Source: DASQFU01 sp035632955
GTDB taxonomy: Bacteria > Eisenbacteria > RBG-16-71-46
Reading direction: 5' to 3'
Assembly: GCA_035632955.1 (NCBI GenBank)
Contig: DASQFU010000160.1
Coordinates: 1-12,476, forward strand
DNA length: 12,476 bases
Shown here: positions 6,866 to 12,476 of the stretch, in pieces
Position numbering within the stretch: the stretch's first letter is position 1
Layout: every line of letters begins with the position of its first letter
The notes under the pieces: model-generated
Seen by the model: the letters and a program-made list of their open reading frames with translations, nothing else
Database searches by the model: none
What the model was told of the DNA's origin: nothing
Made by a program: the position numbers and the translations under genes

Positions 6866-7641
6866 GCGCCCTGCCCCTGGAGGTTGACGAAGATGTCCTC
6901 GAGCGTGAGATCGGCGCCGAACGATGCCCGTACTTCGGCCGGCGTGCCGAGTCCGATCAGCTTGCCGCGAAACATGAACGCGACGCGGTCGAAGCGCTCG
7001 GCCTCGTCCATGTAGTGCGTCGTGACGATGATGGTCGTGCCTTCGGCCGCGAGTCCGCGGATGATGTGCCAGAACAGACGGCGCGCGCCCGGATCGACTC
7101 CGGCCGTCGGCTCGTCGAGGAACAGCACGCTCGGCCGATGCAACATCGCGCACGCGAGCGCCAAGCGCTGCTTCTGGCCGCCGGAGAGCGGGGCTGCGAG
7201 GCGCTCGGCGATCTCCTGCAACTCCATCCGGGACAGCGCCCATGCAATGCGCGCTTCGAGCTCGCGCTCGAGCCCGTAGAGGCCGCCGTAGAAGCGCATG
7301 TTCTCCTCGACGGTGAGATCGCGGTAGAGGCCGAACGCCTGCGACATGTAGCCGATGCACGTCTTCACGCGATCGGGCTCGGTCGCGACGTCGTGCCCGG
7401 CCACCGATGCCGATCCTGCGCTTGGGATCAGCAGACCGCAGAGCATCCGGATCGTCGTGGTCTTGCCCGAGCCGTTGGGACCGAGGATGCCGAAGATCTC
7501 TCCCGCGAGAATGTCGAACGACACTTCGGACACCGCGACGACCTTGCCGAAGCGCTTCGTCAGCCCCGCGAGTCGAACGACGCGCTCGCGGTCCGCGTCC
7601 GCAGGCGTGTGAATGGCGGCGACCAGCCCGGCGTCAGGCAC
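6862..7641 (-). CDS. ABC transporter ATP-binding protein
   Basis: This 259-residue ATPase powers the exporter formed with the adjoining permease and membrane-fusion protein. All motifs are intact: Walker A GPNGSGKT (54-61), Q-loop Gln101, signature LSGGQ (152-156), Walker B LFLDEP (173-178), D-loop AGVD (180-183) and switch His209 in TTHY. The MDEAERFDRV segment after the switch is typical of ABC-2 (drug or lipid export) ATPases. GTG 7641-7639 is chosen as start because it overlaps the end of the membrane-fusion gene by 8 nt and gives a normal length. The frame continues further upstream but only as arginine/serine-rich shadow sequence inside the neighbouring gene. No obvious Shine-Dalgarno precedes it, which fits coupling to the upstream gene. 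Confidence 0.92.
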   Translation of the reverse strand: MPDAGLVAAIHTPADADRERVVRLAGLTKRFGKVVAVSEVSFDILAGEIFGILGPNGSGKTTTIRMLCGLLIPSAGSASVAGHDVATEPDRVKTCIGYMSQAFGLYRDLTVEENMRFYGGLYGLERELEARIAWALSRMELQEIAERLAAPLSGGQKQRLALACAMLHRPSVLFLDEPTAGVDPGARRLFWHIIRGLAAEGTTIIVTTHYMDEAERFDRVAFMFRGKLIGLGTPAEVRASFGADLTLEDIFVNLQGQGA

Positions 7642-8644
7642 CGCCGTTCTTCCGCGGCGGGGCGATCCGAACGTCTGCGGGCAAGCCGGCTTTGAGCGCC
7701 CGGTTCGAGGGGTCGAGGACCACTTTGACGCCGAACACGATATTCGCGCGCTCCTCCTCGGTGAGCGCCGCGCGCGGCGTGAACTCCGAGCGGGTCTCGA
7801 TCTCGACCACCCGGCCGGAGTAGACCTGCTTGCTGATACCCCCGAGCCGCACGTCGGCGCGCGCACCGAGCTTCACCCGCTCGATCTCGGGCGCGGCGAC
7901 GAACACCCGCATCCATAGACTATCGGGATTGCCGAGCGTGACGACCGGCTGTCCGGGTTGCGCGAGCTCGCCGGACTCGAAGTTGCGGAGCAGGACGACG
8001 CCGGAGATCGGCGCGATCAGCACCAGCTCACGGAGCCGGCTCATGGCCCCGCGCAACTCCGCCTGTGCGGCTTCCGCCGCCTCGCGGGACGCCGTCACCT
8101 GCTCGCGGCGATTGCCTTCCTCCTGGATGCGCAACGCCTCCGCGGCGGCGGCCCAGCGCGCGGCGGTCCGGTCCCGCGTGCTGCGCGCGCGATCGAGCTC
8201 CGCCTGGGCGATCACCTGGTTCCGCGCCAGCGTCTCCGCCCGAGCCAGATCCTTCTCGGCGAGCTGAAGCTCGGCGTTCGCTTCGGCCAGGTCGGCACGC
8301 GCCATCCGCACCTGCTCGTCCCTGGGACCGCGCCGCACCTCGAGCGCCTGAGCGGTCGCACGTTCCGCCTGCGCTGCCTGCGCACGGAACGCCTCGGACA
8401 CTTCGCCGCGGTCGAGCACGGCGAGCGTGTCGCCGGCGTGCACGGAATCGCCCTCGTCGACGAGCAATCGCACCACCCTGCCCCCGACCAGCGACGCGAC
8501 ATCGATCTCGTCCATCTCGATCATGCCGCTGGCGCGGATCTCGCCGTTCGGATCCGCTCTTCGATTCGCGATCAGGATGCCGGCGACGACCAAGACGGCC
8601 AGCACGATACCGATTCGCAACGGCACCGGGAACTTATGCGCCAC
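7634..8644 (-). CDS. HlyD-family membrane-fusion (periplasmic adaptor) protein
   Basis: This 336-residue adaptor links an inner-membrane ABC exporter to the outer membrane. A single N-terminal membrane anchor (about 9-26) is followed by the first half of the lipoyl/biotinyl-like domain (ASLVGGRVVRLLVDEGD, then HAGDTLAVLD). An alpha-helical coiled-coil hairpin rich in Ala, Glu and Arg covers about 83-205. The second lipoyl half (APISGVVLLRNFESGE, then PGQPVVTL) and beta-barrel strands run to 330. The layout resembles YbhG-type adaptors. GTG 8644-8642 is chosen as start because AGGGGGAG lies 7 nt upstream and it places the anchor at the very N-terminus. An in-frame ATG at 8695 has no ribosome site. 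It is the first gene of the exporter operon and is divergent from the sensor-kinase gene. No outer-membrane TolC-like partner is encoded in the window. Confidence 0.9.
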   Translation of the reverse strand: MAHKFPVPLRIGIVLAVLVVAGILIANRRADPNGEIRASGMIEMDEIDVASLVGGRVVRLLVDEGDSVHAGDTLAVLDRGEVSEAFRAQAAQAERATAQALEVRRGPRDEQVRMARADLAEANAELQLAEKDLARAETLARNQVIAQAELDRARSTRDRTAARWAAAAEALRIQEEGNRREQVTASREAAEAAQAELRGAMSRLRELVLIAPISGVVLLRNFESGELAQPGQPVVTLGNPDSLWMRVFVAAPEIERVKLGARADVRLGGISKQVYSGRVVEIETRSEFTPRAALTEEERANIVFGVKVVLDPSNRALKAGLPADVRIAPPRKNGGA

Positions 8645-8651
8645 CGCCCAT

Positions 8652-8659
8652 CTCCCCCT
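8652..8659 (-). promoter_or_regulatory. Shine-Dalgarno deciding the GTG start of the membrane-fusion gene
   Basis: The complement reads AGGGGGAG, 7 nt before GTG 8644. An ATG in another frame immediately after the site reaches a stop within six codons, so GTG is the likely start. Confidence 0.6.
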
Positions 8660-8710
8660 GGAACAAGCTCGACGGCGTTCGGTCGGGAGCGCCATCCGTA
8701 AAGGTCGCCG

Positions 8711-8716
8711 ATCATA
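8711..8716 (-). promoter_or_regulatory. candidate -10 box for the exporter operon
   Basis: On the complement this hexamer is TATGAT, one mismatch from the sigma-70 -10 consensus, about 67 nt upstream of the membrane-fusion start and in the divergent intergenic region. No good -35 hexamer lies 16-18 nt upstream, so the promoter would need an activator or another sigma factor. In a G+C-rich genome the consensus may not apply. Confidence 0.3.
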
Positions 8717-8910
8717 CTCGATGGCCCGAAAACGTCTGAGGATCGATGCGTCCCAGGACGACTCTTCGTCGAACGCACGGAGGCGAGACCAGCCACAAAC
8801 CCCGGACGCGAATCGTGCGGGCGACTCTTGACCCGCCCGGCCGCACTGGTGTCTCCTCACTCGCTGTGAATCCCACGCTTCCGAACGACCGAGTCGTACC
8901 GCGCGGTCCG

Positions 8911-11454
8911 ATGTCGCCACCTCGCCATCTGTTGGGCCGACTCGGCGTCATCGTTGCGCTGGCCGCGACGTACTTCGTCGCCGGCAAGCTGGGCTTGGCT
9001 CTGGCGCACGTGAATGCCAGCGTCTCGGCGGTCTGGCCAGCCACGGGCATTGCCATGGCCGCGCTACTCATTCTCGGCGTTTGGATCTGGCCGGGCATCC
9101 TGATCGGCGCCTTCCTGGTCAATCTGACGACCGTCGGGATCGTCTGGTCGTCGCTCGGCATCGCGACCGGCAACACGCTCGAAGGTGTGATCTGCGCGAC
9201 GCTGGTCGTGCGTTTCATGAGAGGGCCGCGTCTCTTTCAGCAGCCTCGGGACGTTTTCTCGTTCGCCGGGCTCGCGGCCGTGGCGACGGCGGTCAGCGCC
9301 ACGATCGGCGTGACGAGTCTCGTCTTCGCGGGGCTCGCGCGCTGGGAGAGCTCCACGGGGCTTTGGCTTACCTGGTGGCTCGGGGATGTGGCCGGCGCCC
9401 TGGTCGTGGCCCCGCTGATTTTGCTGTGGAACTCGGCCCGGCTGCCGACTTGGAGAACGCGCGCGATCCTCGAGGGCACGCTACTGGCGGCGTGTCTCCT
9501 AACGGTCGGCATGATCGTCTTCAAGGGGCTCATCCCTCCGCTCGCTCGCCACTCGACCACGTTCCTGGTCTTTACGGTGTTGATGTGGGCCGCCGCCCGT
9601 TTCGGGCGCCGTGTCACCGCGACCGCGATCTTCGCGCTGTCCGCGATCGCCATTTCGGGAACGCTCGAGGGAACCGGTGCATTCGCCCAGGGAAATCAGA
9701 ACGAATCCCTGATGATGCTGCAGGCGTTCATGGCGGTGACGTCGGTCATGACGTTGGCGCTCGCGGCCGCGGTCCAGGAGCACCGCCGGGCGGAGCAACG
9801 GATTCGCAGGATCAATCACGTGTTGGAGCGCCGTGTGGCGGTTCGCACCAAGCTGCTCCAGACCATGAATGAGCAACTTCAGGGCAGCGAGGCTCGCTTG
9901 ATCGAGGCCCAGCAAGTGGCGCACATCGGCAGTTGGGAGTGGGACATCACGCGGAACGCCGTGTCGTGGTCCGCTGAGCTATACCGCCTGTACGGCCTCG
10001 AGCCGCACAGGTTCACGGCCAGCTACGAAGGATTCCTGAATCGCGTGCATCCCGAGGATCGCGAGCGGGTCCACGCCGTCATCTCCACCGCCCTCCAGGA
10101 CGCGAAGCCGTTTCGCTTCGAGCATCGGATCTTGGTCGCCGACGGAGCGGTGCGGACCCTCGATGCGCAGGGCCGCGTCGTCGTCGACGATCAGGGCCGG
10201 CCGATCCGGATGACCGGCACGGGTCAGGACGTGACCGAGCGCAAGCGGGTGGAGGAAGGACGCGCCGAACTGATCAGGGAGCAAATCGCACGACGCGAAG
10301 CCGAAGAGACCAATCGCGTCAAGGACGAGTTTCTCGCGATGCTGTCGCACGAGCTGCGCACACCGCTCAACGCGATCGTCGGATGGGCTCATCTGCTCGA
10401 CGAGGGGAAGCTCGATCCGGCCGACGTCCGGCGCGCGATCGAGACCATCCGCCGCAATGCGCAGATCCAGAGCCACCTGATCTCGGATCTGCTCGACATC
10501 TCGCGCATTGATTCCGGGAAGCTCGAGCTCAAGTTCCAGTCGGTGGATCTGGTTTCGGTCATTCATGCCGCGCTCGACACTGTGGGACCGGCGGTCAAGG
10601 CCAAGGAAGTGACGGTCGTGCCGAGGCTCGAGTCCGGAGTTCCCAAGATGCAGGCCGACCCTGATCGCATCCAGCAGGTGATCTGGAACTTACTCTCGAA
10701 CGCGATGAAGTTCGCTCCCGAGAACGGCCGCGTCGAGATCCGACTCACCGTTCGCGACGGCCGAGCCGAGATCCAGGTCGAGGACAACGGGCCGGGAGTC
10801 TCCTCCAAGCTTCTGCCGCACGTGTTCGATCCGTTCCGCCAGGGCGATTCCTCCAGCACACGCCGGTACAAGGGTCTCGGGCTCGGTCTCGCGATCGTTC
10901 GCCGGCTGGTTGAGCTGCATCACGGAACGGTCGCGGTCCGGAATCGCAGCCCGCAAGGCGGCGCCATCTTCATCGTCGCGCTCCCGCTCGGATCGCCGGA
11001 GCCCACAGGTTCGACCTCCCCGGCCGGCACGAGCGCGGCCCAGGTCGCGGCTCCGCTGCTGCGCGGCGTGCGCGTGCTGGTCGTCGACGACGAGAAGGAT
11101 TCCCGGGAGCTGGTGGCGACCGTGCTCGCGCGCGCCGGAGCGGAAGTCATCGGGCGCAGCTCGGCGGCCGAGGCGCTCCAGGTCGTCGAGACCGATCGCC
11201 CCGACCTCGTGCTGACCGACATCGAAATGCCGGGAGAAGACGGCTACGCGCTGCTCGAAAGAATGCGCGCGCTGAGAGCCGAGATCGGCGCCCTGGTTCC
11301 GGTCGTCGCGCTCACCGCCCACGCGCGCACCGAGGACGTCGCCCGAGCGATCGCCGCCGGCTTCCAGACGCACGTCGCGAAGCCGCTCGATCCGGTAGAG
11401 CTGGTGAGGATCGTCAGCGAGCTCGTGGCCCGCGCCCCGCAACAGAAACCGTAA
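8911..11454 (+). CDS. MASE1-PAS hybrid sensor histidine kinase with C-terminal receiver
   Basis: This 847-residue inner-membrane sensor (counted from ATG 8911) has an integral membrane MASE1 sensory domain at about 6-290 with roughly eight hydrophobic segments, including the conserved SAVWPATGIA and WWLGDVAGAL. A short coiled coil (290-335) leads to a PAS/PAC unit (336-445; GSWEWD, then MTGTGQDVTERK). The kinase core has the H-box SHELRTP with phospho-His480, N-box NLLSNAMKF (593-601), G1 DNGPG and G2 GLGLGLAIV (655-663). The receiver (717-840) has Asp726/Asp727, phospho-Asp770 in LTDIEMP, Thr802 and Lys824. An in-frame ATG at 8746 has GAGG nearby and would add 55 residues. I prefer 8911 because third-position G+C drops clearly upstream and MASE1 proteins begin close to the first membrane helix. 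The fused receiver suggests a phosphorelay or autoregulation. No Hpt protein or output regulator is in the window. It is divergent from the exporter operon. Confidence 0.92.
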   Translation: MSPPRHLLGRLGVIVALAATYFVAGKLGLALAHVNASVSAVWPATGIAMAALLILGVWIWPGILIGAFLVNLTTVGIVWSSLGIATGNTLEGVICATLVVRFMRGPRLFQQPRDVFSFAGLAAVATAVSATIGVTSLVFAGLARWESSTGLWLTWWLGDVAGALVVAPLILLWNSARLPTWRTRAILEGTLLAACLLTVGMIVFKGLIPPLARHSTTFLVFTVLMWAAARFGRRVTATAIFALSAIAISGTLEGTGAFAQGNQNESLMMLQAFMAVTSVMTLALAAAVQEHRRAEQRIRRINHVLERRVAVRTKLLQTMNEQLQGSEARLIEAQQVAHIGSWEWDITRNAVSWSAELYRLYGLEPHRFTASYEGFLNRVHPEDRERVHAVISTALQDAKPFRFEHRILVADGAVRTLDAQGRVVVDDQGRPIRMTGTGQDVTERKRVEEGRAELIREQIARREAEETNRVKDEFLAMLSHELRTPLNAIVGWAHLLDEGKLDPADVRRAIETIRRNAQIQSHLISDLLDISRIDSGKLELKFQSVDLVSVIHAALDTVGPAVKAKEVTVVPRLESGVPKMQADPDRIQQVIWNLLSNAMKFAPENGRVEIRLTVRDGRAEIQVEDNGPGVSSKLLPHVFDPFRQGDSSSTRRYKGLGLGLAIVRRLVELHHGTVAVRNRSPQGGAIFIVALPLGSPEPTGSTSPAGTSAAQVAAPLLRGVRVLVVDDEKDSRELVATVLARAGAEVIGRSSAAEALQVVETDRPDLVLTDIEMPGEDGYALLERMRALRAEIGALVPVVALTAHARTEDVARAIAAGFQTHVAKPLDPVELVRIVSELVARAPQQKP

Positions 11455-11469
11455 TCCGCCAAAGTTCCA

Positions 11470-11501
11470 CGGCCGCCCGCGGAACGATCCGCGAGCGGCC
11501 G
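11470..11501. terminator. bidirectional hairpin terminator between convergent genes
   Basis: CGGCCGC (11470-11476) pairs with GCGGCCG (11495-11501). After one C-A mismatch the inner arms CGCGGA (11478-11483) and TCCGCG (11488-11493) add 6 bp around a 4-nt loop. Short T runs occur on the plus side (GGTTCGTTTCG) and on the minus side. It lies between the stops of the sensor kinase and of the convergent lipoprotein gene, so it can serve both. Confidence 0.75.
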
Positions 11502-11523
11502 GGTTCGTTTCGAGCGAAGTCGC

Positions 11524-12348
11524 TCAGGCGGGCACGCGCTGAACGTGACCGGTGTCGAGATCGCCCTGGTAATGATGAGTTCCGTCGATGTCGATGTCCG
11601 GGTGCTTGGTTCCATTGAAGGTCACGACCACGGTCACCTCGTGATGGGTCTCGACCGTGCCGTGCTGGTCCTGGACGAACGCGTTGACGACCACGTTCCA
11701 GCGCGCCGTGCCGCTCAATGGATATGGGTTCACCGACGAATCTTTGAGCTGGCGGACGTCCACCAGCGTGCCGTTGGCGAGCAGATGGTAGCGGCGTTCC
11801 GCCGAGCCGTCGCTGGCGGCGAACTGGCAGTCCGCGGTGTCGTTCGCGGCGCCGTCGATTTCGATCGTGGTCTCGCTCGGGAGCAATCCCTGGACGTCGA
11901 GCAAACGATAGACGCCCACGAAGGCCTGGTGTTCCGCGGTCGTCAGGCGACCGCGCGCACGCGCGACGACTCTGACTCGCGCGGTGGTCAACGGATGGTA
12001 GCCGGGCTGCTCGTTGCCGTTCGCGTCGTAATAGGTGAGTGAGAACGACCAGCTGAACTCGCCTTCATCGGCGAGTGTCTCGAGGTTGGAGCGAACCAGG
12101 TGCGGTGCCTGGCCGCGAGCGATCGCGGGAAGATCGGTGCTGCCGACCTGGCTCAGCGGCACGCCGCCTGTGCGCGCCAGGGACGCGCCGAAATGTCGCG
12201 CGAGATCGTCCGCCGCCTGCTGGGAGAGCGGCGTGTCGGGCGGCGCCGGCATCGTGGGCGATGCGTTCTTGCCACACCCTGAGGCCGCGATCGCGACAGC
12301 CACGAGAACGGAAGGAAACGCATGCCAGCGAGGACTCAAGGTTCTCAT
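11524..12348 (-). CDS. lipoprotein of unknown function
   Basis: I do not recognise this 274-residue protein. The N-terminus has a positively charged start, a hydrophobic run (11-22) and the lipobox ASGC (Cys25), so it should be lipid-anchored in the envelope. A Pro/Thr/Ala linker (27-40) and a helical segment (41-60) precede a largely beta-type domain from about 98. That domain has alternating hydrophobic strands (FSWSFSLTYYDANG; RWNVVVNAFV; EVTVVVTFNGT) and a C-terminal DIDGTHHYQGDLDTG. Several His residues and a single mature-domain Cys (174) are present. The strand pattern suggests a beta-sandwich or barrel-like fold that may bind a ligand or surface partner; this is inference. ATG 12348 is chosen because TGGAGGTA ends 5 nt upstream; an in-frame start further upstream lacks a ribosome site. 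The gene is convergent with the sensor kinase, and its upstream region is partly outside the window. Confidence 0.8.
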   Translation of the reverse strand: MRTLSPRWHAFPSVLVAVAIAASGCGKNASPTMPAPPDTPLSQQAADDLARHFGASLARTGGVPLSQVGSTDLPAIARGQAPHLVRSNLETLADEGEFSWSFSLTYYDANGNEQPGYHPLTTARVRVVARARGRLTTAEHQAFVGVYRLLDVQGLLPSETTIEIDGAANDTADCQFAASDGSAERRYHLLANGTLVDVRQLKDSSVNPYPLSGTARWNVVVNAFVQDQHGTVETHHEVTVVVTFNGTKHPDIDIDGTHHYQGDLDTGHVQRVPA

Positions 12349-12353
12349 GAGAT

Positions 12354-12359
12354 ACCTCC
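12354..12359 (-). promoter_or_regulatory. Shine-Dalgarno deciding the lipoprotein start
   Basis: The complement reads GGAGGT, 5 nt before ATG 12348. This selects that codon over an in-frame start 39 nt further upstream. Confidence 0.7.
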
Positions 12360-12382
12360 ATACAGGTCCTGGGGAGCTCTCC

Positions 12383-12396
12383 TGCACGACCGTGCA
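12383..12396. promoter_or_regulatory. operator-like inverted repeat upstream of lipoprotein gene
   Basis: TGCACG-AC-CGTGCA is a perfect 6-bp inverted repeat with a 2-nt centre, 34 nt upstream of the lipoprotein start. The size suits a dimeric regulator site. It could equally be chance, or a small hairpin in the 5' leader (although a 2-nt loop is too tight unless the inner pairs open). Confidence 0.35.
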
Positions 12397-12476
12397 AGGG
12401 CGAGGATTCGCAAGCGATCCAAGGCAAGCGCAATGCCAAGCGCTCGCGCACGGGACGCCTAGCGTTCAGTGACGTA

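Larger units (their letters stand above)
8645..8910. promoter_or_regulatory. divergent intergenic region between exporter operon and sensor kinase
   Basis: These 266 bp (101 bp if the kinase starts at 8746) must hold the promoters of both divergent units. The left side carries the ribosome site and candidate -10 of the exporter operon. TTGACC at 8828-8833 resembles a -35 for the kinase, but no matching -10 follows at the right distance. No clear palindromic operator was found. Confidence 0.45.

Noticed and set aside
5363..7015. Long plus-strand open frame of about 550 codons
   Set aside because: It is antisense to the permease and ATPase, whose motifs are unmistakable. Its predicted protein is highly charged and low in complexity.
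6866..7360. 165-codon N-terminal extension of the permease reading frame
   Set aside because: It overlaps the ATPase motifs in another frame. The GTG at 6865 within the GTGA overlap gives a normal-length permease.
7015..7695. Plus-strand open frame opposite the ATPase
   Set aside because: It mirrors the ABC ATPase coding sequence and shows no recognisable domain of its own.
8828..8856. TTGACC as a -35 box for the sensor kinase
   Set aside because: The hexamer 17 nt downstream (GTCTCC) does not resemble a -10 box.
1..12476. CRISPR arrays, tRNA or rRNA genes, insertion sequences, phage modules
   Set aside because: No regularly spaced direct repeats, cloverleaf-like segments, transposase motifs or phage structural genes were seen on reading through.

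Overview
The window is a G+C-rich chromosomal segment from a Gram-negative (two-membrane) bacterium. Predicted lipoproteins, a periplasmic HtrA-type protease, a membrane-fusion protein and a Tat-exported enzyme all point to an outer membrane and periplasm. Codon third positions are mostly G or C. The style (many envelope proteins, sensor kinases and exporters in short operons) would fit an uncultivated soil or sediment phylum such as Eisenbacteria, Gemmatimonadota or Myxococcota, but nothing seen here fixes the taxon. There are no rRNA or tRNA genes, CRISPR arrays, insertion sequences or phage modules.

Left part (1-3769). A partial, apparently frame-disrupted gene with a helix-turn-helix-like segment leaves the window on the minus strand. 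On the plus strand come a lipoprotein of the dienelactone hydrolase family, a small secreted DUF4920-type protein with a histidine-rich loop, and a hairpin terminator. Next is a two-gene unit: a tiny secreted protein with an Ada-like Cys/His zinc motif, and, 20 nt later, an HtrA-like serine protease with a catalytic triad and two PDZ-like regions.

Middle (3766-8644, minus strand). Reading leftward, this looks like one operon: membrane-fusion protein, ABC ATPase, ABC-2 permease, a Tat-signal PLP-dependent class V aminotransferase, and a GNAT acetyltransferase. The first three overlap at their start/stop codons and should form a tripartite exporter. The last gene ends in a CTAG shared with the stop of the convergent protease gene.

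Right part (8645-12476). A divergent intergenic region separates the exporter operon from a large hybrid sensor kinase (MASE1-PAS-HisKA-HATPase-REC), which could control the exporter. A strong bidirectional hairpin terminator separates the kinase from a convergent, unrecognised lipoprotein gene at the right edge. I see no clearly new multi-gene system. The least familiar pieces are the zinc-motif mini-protein beside the protease, the exported aminotransferase beside the exporter, the histidine-rich DUF4920 protein and the unknown lipoprotein.
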